Positions 54,391-63,897 of a DNA stretch of 64,000 nt are shown here, one piece after another (within the stretch, counting starts at the first letter, position 1; each line of letters opens with the position of its first letter). The DNA is from Forficula auricularia (lineage: Eukaryota > Arthropoda > Insecta > Dermaptera > Forficulidae). The position numbers and the translations under genes are program-made. The stretch spans positions 4,642,465-4,706,464 of the forward strand of contig JALMQS010000841.1 in NCBI GenBank assembly GCA_024734495.1, given 5' to 3'. The notes beneath the pieces are model-generated. The model made no database searches and was not told the origin of the DNA. It saw only the letters and a program-made list of their open reading frames with translations.

Positions 54391-54433
54391 TTAATTTCAT
54401 GTTGTTTATATTGGATTTAAAATATATTCTGGA

Positions 54434-54640
54434 TATACCGGTTGAGTTTTTTTTATCTTGAGACAGTCTTATAACTCAAAAACAGTGCATTATATGAAAA
54501 AAAAGTTTCAAATAAAAGTTTATTTATATCAGGGGGGTAACTAAACTACGCTATTGTTTGTAGACCTAGAAAAAGCTTTCAAGGGTATTTCGAGGTCAAG
54601 TTCTGTTTTTTAAATGGACATCTATATGTTTCTGTAATCT
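54434..54640 (+). mobile_element. A-family left arm, copy 9
   Basis: TACCGGTTGAGTTTTTTTTA to TTAAATGGACATCTATATG. Followed by a diverged B fragment at about 54690-54935 (GCACTAGCTCAAAAACTAG, TAAGAGCTGATTAGATTTTG). Confidence 0.75.
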
Positions 54641-55012
54641 AGAAATAACGATATGTTATTCTTTTTCCCTGAAATCAACAATCGTATTAAAATGGCTGAA
54701 AAAATTGAGCGAGATCATGGCGTTTTGTTTGTACAAAAAAGCTTTAATGTGTAAATATGGGAAAAATTATATTTTGTCAAAATGTCTGTTAGTGCGTTAC
54801 CAAATTTTTGTTTACGCACTAGCTCAAAAACTAGTGTGAATATCAAAACAAAATTTCACATGTAATTTTGGTGCATTGAGATTAAGAGCTGATTAGATTT
54901 TGGTTGAAATCGAACCCAAAATTAAGGGGGTTAGGGGCAAATTAAAATTATAAGATTTTCAAACTAAAAAAAACAAGAAAAATGAAATATACTATAAAAT
55001 GAACATATAATA

Positions 55013-55540
55013 AATAAACTGCAACGGATCGTTGTTAAACTTTATCCAAATTCATTTGAAATATTAATATATTAATAAAAACCGAAACGTCAAAAATCCA
55101 ATATAGAATGGTTATTCCTCAAGTACTAGATGAGAAACAAACTATTTTTGATTTTAACTCGATTCATCTATGTCTTCAGCAAAGGTAACGGATAAGAAAA
55201 CAACGCAGTTGCTATGGTTACTTATAAAATGTCCTCCCAAATTTTTAGCATTTCACAGAGAGAAGCCTATCCATTCTTACTTAAGCAAGGTTAAATGATC
55301 TATATTAAAACGATCAAATGAATAAATTTTAAAGAATTTAAAAAACTATTATCTTACTCTAGAGTAAAGTACTTTAAAATATAATTTTACTAAAAACTTT
55401 ATTTAACCTTTTTTGTGGTCCCCAAGGTACTTAATTAGGATATTAAATTTCATCAAAATTGGTTAAGTCATTTTCAAGATATTTAGAAAAAACTAAAAAA
55501 GTACTGAAATAAAGTACTAATGTTTGTGGGCCGATATGTA
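55013..55540 (-). mobile_element. E/F compound element, copy 3 (partial)
   Basis: CTGCAACGGATCGTTG, AAAACCGAAACGTCAAAAAT, GGTTATTCCTCAAGTACTAG, then AACAACGCAGTTGCTATGGT and the F part up to TTTGTGGGCCGATATG, where it breaks off. Confidence 0.7.
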
Positions 55541-55559
55541 TCATCAAACTATCAATATA

Positions 55560-55870
55560 ATTTGGAGATCCTTTAATCGATTTGTACGAAATTTCGCTTA
55601 TGCACCATATATAAGCTTATGAAAATGACTCACTATGTGAAATTGATAGTGACCCAAAAAAGAGGGGGGGGGTTAAAAATATTTTCGAAGAAAGCTGATA
55701 TTTCTAATAAAATAGTCCATAATTAAAAGGAGATGGAGATATTGTTAACGATAATGGACCCAAAATTAAGAGGTGGGGGGGGGTTCTTTCGTAAATAATT
55801 ATAAATTATTTTGATTCAATATTAAATATAACCCAGGTGTAAGGTAAAGTCATGTGGATGGCCACATCAG
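55560..55870 (+). mobile_element. Diverged B-like element end
   Basis: Two G-run segments, each followed by GGTTAAAAAT or GGTTCTTTCG. Then ATAATTATAAATTATTTTGA and GTAAGGTAAAGTCATGTGGA with TGGCCACATCAG. The order is that of the B distal end, but similarity is low, so this is an old or sister lineage. 55875-56090 is unassigned. Confidence 0.55.
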
Positions 55871-56101
55871 TTTTTTTTTTTTTTTTAATTTATTTCACTT
55901 TAAAAAGATGGTGAGAGAGATTTCAAAATTGCCCATTTTTAGCTGATTTTTGATCCTGTTAACATTTAGAAACTAAAATTTGGTATCAGGAGCTTAGAAG
56001 TGAATTTGAATAGAACGGGTATGAATTATTTAAGGAGGGTTGAAAGTCAAAAATATTTTTTTTCTTCCAGAGTTGTGTGCTAGATATATCAATATTATCT
56101 C

Positions 56102-56246
56102 CGAGGGGTGAACCACGATTGGAATTAGGTGTACACCGTCTTTAGAATTACTTTGGAATTCATTAGATAATCTATTGTCTTCTACTTGGAAATTAAAGTA
56201 GAAGTGGAAGTAGGTGTACACGAATTTAGGTCGCGGTTCACCCTCG
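56102..56246. mobile_element. S-family MITE, copy 2
   Basis: Ends CGAGGGGTGAACCACGATTG and GGTCGCGGTTCACCCTCG are inverted. The 8-bp TSD ATTATCTC is perfect (56094-56101, 56247-56254). The inner arms share GTAGGTGTACAC and GTGTACACC. 145 bp. Confidence 0.88.
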
Positions 56247-56254
56247 ATTATCTC

Positions 56255-56621
56255 TATTTTGGTATACTTACTTACTTATAATTTGGTGATTTCATTTCGT
56301 AAATGAAAATATTTTGCTTTTCCATGATATTTATTTAATAACATCAAAATAAAGTAAAAAAAAAATGTATTTATTATAATCTCGCTAACTTTTTATCAAA
56401 ATTAAAAAGAAGAGTCCAATTTCAAGAGATAAAATTAAATAAATTGAAATCAAAATCATTTAATATTTATAGACTATGTTACAATGTTTAAATGAAATAA
56501 CAAAAATATTAGTTTAATTGTTTATTTTCATTGTTTGATTTAACTATTTGTTATAATAATAAATGAAATCAAAAAAAAAAATCAAATAGCAAGCCTTGGA
56601 ATTATTTTTGAAAAATATATT
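56255..56621. other. Unassigned AT-rich stretch
   Basis: No repeat family or gene recognised. Confidence 0.3.
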
Positions 56622-56622
56622 G

Positions 56623-57699
56623 TATATACCGGATGAGTTTTTTATTTTGAGACAGTCCTACAATTCAAAAACAGTGCATTATATGAAAAGTTTCAAATAA
56701 AAGTTTATATCAGGGGAAACTAAACTACGCTATTGTTTGTCGACCTAGAACAAGCTTTCATGGGTATTTCGATGTCAAGTTCTGTTTTTTAAATAGAAAT
56801 CTATATGTTTCTGTACATATTCTCAATCTACAAAAAAAACTGAACAACTTTTATTAGAACTATTTTTTATATGACATCAAATTAAAAAAAAAAATATTAA
56901 ATCAATTAGATCTCAAAAAAATTCTTAATAATTATTTTTAACAATTATTCAAATTAATTATCAAATAATAATGATTAAATAATTAATTATTAAATAAATA
57001 ATTATTAAATTGAAAAGTCACAACAATGAAAATAAATGTTTATAATGATCTTAAAACTTCATTATACACAGATTTAAGAGATTATTTTCTACTTAATAGA
57101 ACTTATTTCTTGAGTTTAAAAAAGTTTATTTCTCGTGTCAATTAAGTAGATAGTTATATTGTATTACTATAATATTACTATATATTATATTACTATAATA
57201 ATAATAAAAATTGTGATTTTTTTGTTGAAGAAAGAATTGAAATGGTCTTACCATAATTTATACGGTGAATACAATCTGGAATGTCACCGAACAGTGTTGC
57301 ATAATTATTATTATATTTTATTTATTTAATAATTAAATATTTGATCATTATTATTTGATAATTAAGTTAAATTGATTGTTAAATATAATTATTAAGATTT
57401 TTTTGAGAAATTTAATATTTTTTTTTTTATTTGATGTCCTATAAAAAAATAGTTCTTATAAAAGTTGTTCAGTTTTTTTTCCAGATTAAGTAGACGTATA
57501 GAAAAATATAAGTTTCCATTTAAAAAACAGAACTTGACCTCGAAATACCCTTGAAAGCTTGTTCTAGATCGACAAACAATAGCTTAGTTTAGTTTCCCCC
57601 TTGATATAAATAAACTTTTATTTGAAACTTTTTTCCATATAATGCACTGTTTTTGAGTTATAAGACTGTCTCAAAATAAAAAACTCACCCGGTATATCC
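56623..57699. mobile_element. A-family palindromic element, copy 10
   Basis: Left end TACCGGATGAGTTTTTTATT and right end AAAAAACTCACCCGGTA, each next to TA, arms paired throughout. Part of the loop (GTTTATTTCTCGTGTCAATT, TTTTGTTGAAGAAAGAATTG) is as in other copies. About 1.08 kb. Confidence 0.85.
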
Positions 57700-57759
57700 A
57701 GAATATATTAAACGTTTCAATTTTTATTTAGTGTTTTTTTCAGAACCAGAATAAAATAA

Positions 57760-57760
<1 letters not shown>

Positions 57761-57822
<62 letters not shown>
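57761..57822 (+). repeat. (TA)n microsatellite
   Basis: About 30 uninterrupted TA units. 57823-58433 beyond it is unassigned AT-rich sequence. Confidence 0.95.
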
Positions 57823-57827
<5 letters not shown>

Positions 57828-58482
57828 TATTTTATAATAAATTCAAAAGTGTTTTTATACATAATATATTATTTTTTTTAAAAATAGGTATAGACTTTTG
57901 AGTTGTTGTTGTTATGTTTGTTCCCCAGGCCATGTGATGTTTAAAGACCCGTATGTCTGTCTGTCAGTGGAAGGAAATCAGGAAGTTTAAATTTAAAGGT
58001 CTTCCCATGAATAAATTAAATCGGCCATTCTTTAAAAAGATTTGAGACTTTAGGGGTTTCAGAGACTTGGAACCAAACAAAAGAGAAACACGATACACTA
58101 TCTATAGATAAATAAATAAATAATATTTATGTAAAAAAAAAAAAAAACTTTCCATATGTGCCCTAAAAATAAGGAAATAATTCATGATTTTTTTGTTTGT
58201 TTTAAATAGTTTTTAAAAATGTCTGAAACGTCAAGAAAAGTCATTTTTAACAGAACAGAAAGTCGTAGAAAGTTCGGTCTTGTGCCAAAATGTGTATATT
58301 TTCAAATTTAGATTTTAGGCTAGATGGCTTTTGAATTTCCGGTATACATAAAACTTCTAATAAGTAGTTTATTTTAGTGAAATTTATTACTAAAGCCGGT
58401 CTAAAGGGCGAGCGTATCAGGTCTTTAAAAAGTAAGGGTGTAGTTTCACAGTGAATGAAATAAAACTCAAAGAGGTTTATAC

Positions 58483-58525
58483 AAACTCAATATATTTCGG
58501 ATTATTAGTCCATCATCAGGAGTTT
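58483..58525 (-). ncRNA. Minimal hammerhead core, H4, minus strand
   Basis: Minus strand: AAACTC, CTGATGA, T, GGA...TCC, GAAA, TATAT, T, GAGTTT. Six-base stem I as in its partner. Confidence 0.65.
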
Positions 58526-58533
58526 ACAAGTTA

Positions 58534-58576
58534 AAACTCCTGATGATGGACTAATAATCCGAAATATATTGAGTTT
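58534..58576 (+). ncRNA. Minimal hammerhead core, H4, plus strand
   Basis: AAACTC (58534-58539), CTGATGA (58540-58546), T, stem II GGA/TCC with CTAATAA loop (58548-58560), GAAA (58561-58564), palindromic ATATAT (58564-58569), T58570, GAGTTT (58571-58576), which pairs perfectly with AAACTC. This 6-bp stem I at exactly the predicted position is the strongest structural support for the hammerhead reading. Confidence 0.7.
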
Positions 58577-58874
58577 GTATAAACCTCTTTGAGTTTTATT
58601 TCATTCACTGTGAAACTACACACCCTTTACTTTATTAATTAGTATCATGTTTCACCTAAAACCTACACCACTTTTTCTAAGTAAAATGTAAAAAGTGATG
58701 TTGATGTTGATGTTTTTAGACTTTGCATTTAAAGATGGATTGATTGAAAACTATTATCGATAAGAGTGTATTAAAAAATACTAGCTGTGAGAATTCCTTG
58801 TCAATGTTTACATTCTATTTTATCAAGTTCCAATTATATTTATCATTTTCTTTTTAATCATCAATCACAATTAA

Positions 58875-59820
58875 ATGTTTTACTTTACCATACAGGGTAT
58901 GGTCGAGTATCGTAATCGTGCATAAAAATAGTGTTTTTTTTTTGCTTCTTTTATTCGAAATATCTCAAAAACGGCTGAAACTATTTTGATTAAAAAAATT
59001 GGACAAAACCATGGCGTTTCGGACTACAAAAAAGCTCTAATAAGTGAACATCGAAAAAATTATATTTTTCGAGATAATAATTGTTTTGTCAAAATGCCTG
59101 TTAGCCTGTGTGTTAACAAATTTTATGGGCGAGCTAACTCAAAAACTAGTGTGAATATCGAAACCAAATTTCACACGTAGTTTTGTGGCATTGAGATTAA
59201 GGGCTGATTAGATTTTGGTGCATATCGACCCAAAATTTGTATACATAATCAGTGGGAACCCAGAAGTCTAAAAATGCAAAAACTAACCGCTCACAATGGG
59301 GTGAGGGGGGGGTGTAGGTTCAAAAAATGAAATCTTGTACCCTTGTACCAAACTCAACCAAATTTTGTATACATTATCAGTAAGATCCCAGAAGACTAAG
59401 AGCCAGTTGTATGTCGGTTAGTAAACTCTTTTTAAACGTTGGCAAAGGGTAAAACCTTAAAATTCACCTTGTGCCGGGTGGGATGGCCAATCAGATGAAA
59501 CTGCCTGTCACAAGGTGAATTTTAAGGTTTTACACTAAGCCAACGTTTAAAAAGAGTTTACCAACCGACATACAACTGGCCCTAAAAATGGAAAAATTAA
59601 CCACCCAAAATGGGATGGGGTCAAAAAATTTAAAAACTAGGCCCTTGAACCAAATTTTGTATACATAATCCGTGGGGCTACAGGAGTCTAATAATGCAAA
59701 AACTAACAGCCCAAAATGGGGCGGAGGGAGTTGTAGGGACAAAAAAATTAAAATCTATGCCCTTGTACCAAATTCAACCAGAAGTGTATGGTAAAGTCAA
59801 GTGGATGGCCACATCAGAAC
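58875..59820 (+). mobile_element. B-family element, copy 11
   Basis: TTTTACTTTACCATACAGGG to ATGGCCACATCAGAACG (distal end cut short). Contains about three minisatellite units. A Harbinger-type MITE is inserted in one of them. Confidence 0.85.
59400..59582. mobile_element. PIF/Harbinger-type palindromic MITE
   Basis: GAGCCAGTTGTATGTCGGTT and AACCGACATACAACTGGCCC are inverted. Pairing continues with ACTCTTTTTAAACGTTGGC and AATTCACCTTGTG. The 3-bp TSD is TAA (59397-59399, 59583-59585), typical of PIF/Harbinger. The uninterrupted B unit reads GAAGTCTAAAAATG. 183 bp, non-coding. Confidence 0.85.
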
Positions 59821-60004
59821 GTTTATTTTTAATTTTAATAATAATGAACTATTGTTGAGTTTTAAGATAAAAAAATTAAAAACAACAATTAGTTAAATAA
59901 ACAATGATTAGTTTGTTTATTGTTGTATCATAACAAAACATGAAAATAGCCAGAAAAACAAAGAATAACATGATTTTGGCATTTTTGAACGAGATGAGAG
60001 TGGG

Positions 60005-60600
60005 AGTTCACAATCTAATCATTTCTCTGCAATGGAAATATACCCATTTTGACATCACAGAAGGAACTTTCTAGGAGATTTCGTTTCACAATCTAATAAT
60101 TTCTCCGGAATGGAAATATACTCATTTTGACATCACAGAAGAAACTTTCTACGACATTTTGTTTCACAATCTAATCATTTCTCTGCAAAAAAAATATACC
60201 CATTTTGACATCACTGAAGAAACTTTCTACGAGATTTTGTTTTACAATCTAATCATTTCTCCGCAATGGAAATACACCCCATTTTGACATCAGAAGGAAC
60301 TTTCTACGACATTTTGTTTCACAATCTAATCATTTCTCCGGAAATGGAAATATACCCATTTTGACATCACAGAAGAAACTTTCTACGAGATTTTGTTTCA
60401 CAATCTAATCATTTCTCCGCAATGGAAATACACCAGAAGGAACTTTCTACGACATTTTGTTTCACAATCTAATCATTTCTCCGGAATGGAAATACACCCC
60501 ATTTTGACATCAGAAGAAACTTTCTACGACATTTTGTTTCACAGTCTAATCATTTCTCCGCGATGGAAATACACCAGAAGGAACTTTCTACGGACTTTTT
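60005..60600 (+). repeat. ~78-bp minisatellite in mim intron 1
   Basis: Seven to eight tandem units, each with CACAATCTAATCATTTCTCC, ATGGAAATA(T/C)ACCC, ATTTTGACATCA and GAAACTTTCTACGACATTTTG. Two units are shortened by loss of the ATTTTGACATCA part. Its right edge lies about 110 bases from the mim splice donor, on the intron side. Unlike anything else in the window. Confidence 0.9.
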
Positions 60601-60708
60601 GTGAGTATTGTTTCCACCACGACGTTTCAGACATTTGTAAACCGAGAGATGAAGTTTGTCCGAGGAGGAGGATCCTCCTCTCCAGCTAATCCAGTGTTGT
60701 GTGTTTAC

Positions 60709-60780
60709 CTTCATATCGCTGATGATCTGCTGGAACATTCCGCCTAGGGCACTGCATTCTCGCTCCAGGTTCGCTTCCAT
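60709..60780 (-). CDS. mim: First coding exon of missing-in-metastasis (MTSS1/mim), partial gene
   Basis: From the ATG at 60780, 24 codons read MEANLERECSALGGMFQQII followed by SDMK, ending exactly at a GTAAAC splice donor (60703-60708), phase 0. The N-terminus of vertebrate MTSS1 has the same pattern (acidic and basic residues, then ECSALGGLFQ.IISDMK). In that family these residues begin the IMD/I-BAR domain, a helical dimer that binds and bends membranes and bundles actin at the cell cortex. The start has G at -3 and G at +4. GC content is clearly above the surroundings. No second exon was recognised to the left, so intron 1 may exceed 60 kb if this is one gene. The match is short but has no gaps. 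Confidence 0.8.
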
Positions 60781-61081
60781 ATCGATTTGCTTTCCTGGCT
60801 GGCTGGCTGGCTGGCTTAGCGACGTCCTCCTCTTCGGCTTCTATTGGCACCGAGATGCTGGACAACACGACACCATGTTCCCTCTATTGATTGGCAACAC
60901 GATTGACACTTGCCTGCTGGAGGAACATTGCCGGAACACACGGAACACACGGGGCCGTCCAAGCCAGCTTCCTTTCTTCACGAAACAGACAGAACAAGAC
61001 AAGAGAGAGAGAAACACTGCACTAGGGAAAGAGTTCGAGTTCGGGTTCGAGTACTCTAGTGTACAACTGGAAAGAATCCTT
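60781..61081 (-). promoter_or_regulatory. mim: Probable mim 5' UTR and promoter-proximal region
   Basis: GC-rich relative to the window, continuous with the mim start codon. Contains a (GGCT)n run at about 60796-60818 and a short upstream ORF at 60841-60876 (minus; ATG, 11 codons, TAG) that could lower translation. The larger frames on both strands are not recognisable proteins. The transcription start and any TATA or Inr cannot be fixed from sequence alone. Confidence 0.5.
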
Positions 61082-61255
61082 CACTAACTAACTAACTGAG
61101 CTGCTGGTGCTGGTGCTGGTGCTGGCTGCCAGGCAACAACGCAGCCGCGCAGGTCCCCTTGCAAACAGCCAAACCGAGTACAGAGACCTCTTGGATGTAG
61201 AACTAGAACTAACCAACGTAGGGTACAATACTAGCACGCGCCATTTCAATTCGAA

Positions 61256-61345
61256 TAGTAAAGTTAATTTTCTTATTAATATGTCAAAGAATAATTAACA
61301 CATTAACGAGAATTGTTTATGATCGCGCTTTTTAAACAAGATATA
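61256..61345 (+). mobile_element. P-family arm fragment
   Basis: GTTAATTTTCTTATTAATAT, CACATTAACGAGAATTGTTT, GATCGCGCTTTTTAAACAAG matches the outer arm of the P foldback at 3155. Single arm, immediately upstream of the mim 5' region. Confidence 0.7.
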
Positions 61346-61483
61346 TATGAACCGTTTATTTTGAAAGTGGCCTAACTCCATTGTTTGTTATTTGGAGATA
61401 TTTGTATTTATATTTTTATATATTTCGATACTTTTATTTTGACGAATTCATGGGGATATTCTACTCGATTGAGTGAGATAGTA

Positions 61484-62473
61484 TCTACTCTTATTAAACG
61501 AGCAAAAATTGTAAATTTATATATTTATTTGTATATTTGTATCTTAGTTCTATTTTGAAAACGGCTCTACCAATTTTGATGAAACAAAATCTATTAACAA
61601 GTTTTGAGAATGAGAAAACGATCTGGCTAGGTCTGGACCTCGACAAATTTCATCTTAATTGATCTTTTCTTAATTAAAGTAATTATTTATAGATGAAAAT
61701 CTCAATAAAAAAGTTTGTTTACATTTTTTTCAATTATCTTTTATTTTTAATTGGTTTTTTAATAATAAAACTCATTAATAGGTTATGGCAAACATTAATA
61801 TTTATATATTAAAATTAGGAATTTTTTGATTGAAATGATCGGAGAGGGGAAGGAGGATGGGATGAGAGATCAAACCAATCGACTTGATTGGGGAATAATG
61901 GAATTGAAATAATTATCGGAAAAGAGGTTTTTTTATCTAATTAGATTTTTCCTCTTATTAAAAACAAGGACTAAAGATTAATAAGGACACTCGATGGTGG
62001 AGAAGTAATCTCCGGAATCGAAGCAAAAAATACAATGTATACATTAATTAATGTAAAATAATTGGTTTAATAAAATTTATAAAAAAAAAAAAAAAAAATT
62101 TTTGATTGTTTTTAATTAACATGTGTCTAAATCAAAACATTACAGGTGTGTTTACAAATAAAGTGGTTGAAGTGGATTTGTTTTATATAACTTGAAAACA
62201 AATCTTATTTAATTTTATGTTTTTATTTCAAATCCTATACGATTATTTTTTTTATTATTATTTTCCTATTTATTTTTTATAATGTTTATCAATATGAACG
62301 AATGTGGGCAAATTGGTGTACGAGTAAACAAATAGGTATACATTTAATATGTAGACCATTAGAAAGATAGAAATGCGGGGTGGGGTGGGTGTGGGGAGGT
62401 ACAGGAGGTGGGGTGCAGTTGTCGGGGATCTTGGGGGTGGGAGGCGCGGTTGTGATGGGGTGGGGCGGAGGGG
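61484..62473 (+). mobile_element. D-family Helitron-like element, copy 5
   Basis: A|TCTACTCTTATTAAACGAG start and full interior, with one copy of the ~280-bp unit (CAATCGACTTGATTGGGG, CACTCGATGGTGGAGAAGT) embedded at about 61830-62105. The G-rich 3' third runs to GGGGCGGAGGGGTGC, where a second D element in the opposite orientation begins, so the 3' hairpin of this copy is lost. Confidence 0.7.
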
Positions 62474-63195
62474 TGCTGGAGCGATGCTCGGTAACTTTTT
62501 GCTTCAGTTAAAAGCTATATAATATCCCCCCTCGCCCCGGACCCCCAACCCCTTCACCCCACCTCCTGCACCTCTCCACCTCACATCCACCACCACCTAC
62601 ACCCCAATCCCGCCTCCACCCCTGGAAACCACTTCCCTCACCCCCAACCCGCCACCACTGTACCCCCCACATCCACCCCCCGCCCCCTCACCTAGTTTTT
62701 GCATTTCAAGCCTTGTAGTGGGCTCACAGATTATGTGTATATATGTATAGGTATATAAATAAATACCGTATAATTATTTTTTTAATTAAATAACAATTTT
62801 TGAGTTCATCAATTAAATTGCCAAATTCTAATATAGAAAAAATACGTTTGTGGGATTTAAAACTTGATTTTTAAACAATTAAAATGCCTTACTTTTAATA
62901 TATAATAATAATTCTATTGATCTTATTGTGGGTTTTAAAATTAAAAAACCAATTATTTATTAAAAGGAAATTGAATAAAAATATAATTATACATTTTTAT
63001 CGAGACAACCACCTGTGAATAATTATTTCAATTAACAAAAAAACCCATCAAAAACAACTTAGCCGAAGATGAGACCGTGACAGATCGAATGTCCAACACA
63101 AAACCCCCGTGAATTTCATCCAAATTGTTAGAGCTGTTTTCGAGAACCCGATCGGATATATATATATATACAATTTTTGCTTGTTTAATATAATA
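62474..63195 (-). mobile_element. D-family Helitron-like element, copy 6
   Basis: Begins GGAGCGATGCTCGGTAACTT (remains of the 3' hairpin, as at 38958) and continues through the C-rich third to CAATTTTTGCTTGTTTAATA near 63172, the reverse of the family start. Diverged and missing the last terminal bases. Confidence 0.65.
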
Positions 63196-63600
63196 AGATA
63201 AGATAAGATAATAATAATACACCAGTATTGTAGATATATTAGATAAATTTGAATATGGTTGTGTATTCTACACATATATAATAGAAACTATTAATATAAA
63301 AGCTGCCATTTCATATCATTCCTACATTATAATTTATAAATTATATGAATTCGAATGAGGCTGGATAGACTTTCAAATAAAAAAGAAGTCTAGAGTTAAG
63401 CTGGGTGATGAACACCTGAAACCATACAACTATATAACTATAAAATGTGGCTGTTCCGCAAAATATTTAGATGATTGCGTTATTCGTTATCAGCACATCT
63501 GAATACATAAAGATCACTTAGTTTTATTTAAAGGAAAATTTCATTGTTTAGGGCTCTTATTGCAACAAAAGTCTGGCACATTCCATGTTGGTATTCAAAG
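63196..63600. other. Unassigned stretch
   Basis: AATATAAGATAAGATAAGAT run, then AT-rich sequence of no known family. Probably host intergenic DNA between the two divergent genes. Confidence 0.35.
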
Positions 63601-63897
63601 ATCGCGCGGGTGTTTCTGTGTGTGTGTGATCCCCTGGCGGCGTCAACGTGCGTGCTTTCCCAATCCAAATGATCCAGCTCCTGTTGCTCGGCCTTCTCTT
63701 TCAATCTGACAGTTGATCGATCAATGGAATATTCTTACTCTTTAATTGTACAATAACAAATAAACAATTACACCTGCAATTAAGGGGGTGGGTGAATTCG
63801 GATCAGCACTGGCTATGCCAACCGGGTTGTTCCCAACGTAGATCCTTTATTCTCTTGGTTTGTTCTTTTGTCATCTTGGACTAAACTAAGCCCGAGG
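63601..63897 (+). promoter_or_regulatory. Probable 5' region of the neuralized-like gene
   Basis: GC content rises and no repeats are seen. The sequence leads without interruption into the ATG at 63898. A short GT run lies at about 63615-63630. The transcription start is not identifiable. Assigned only by position. Confidence 0.4.

Larger units (their letters stand above)
58434..58626. repeat. H4-family near-perfect palindrome carrying two hammerhead cores
   Basis: Arms of about 90 bases (GGTGTAGTTTCACAGTGAAT, TAAAACTCAAAGAGGTTTAT, ACAAACTCAATATATTTCGG and complements) around a spacer of roughly a dozen bases. Each arm has a complete core, on opposite strands. The closest inverted arrangement in the window. 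A partial arm recurs at 44553. Confidence 0.8.

Noticed and set aside
16968..59180. A similar ~71-codon frame (MKKVFFFPSFFRNISKTAE...) in B copies at 16968, 22036 (minus), 41311 and 58986
   Set aside because: Several B copies break the frame with indels (for example at 31800 and 10440), there are no synonymous-site patterns, and composition is that of AT-rich noncoding DNA. It reflects conserved DNA, not a gene.
60005..60600. CRISPR-like regular array
   Set aside because: Units are contiguous without unique spacers, and the genome is eukaryotic. It is a minisatellite.
60550..61087. Long frames around mim exon 1 (for example 60656-61087 plus, 60686-60868 minus)
   Set aside because: Only the 24-codon stretch ending at the splice donor has recognisable homology. 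The others are shadows in a GC-rich 5' region.
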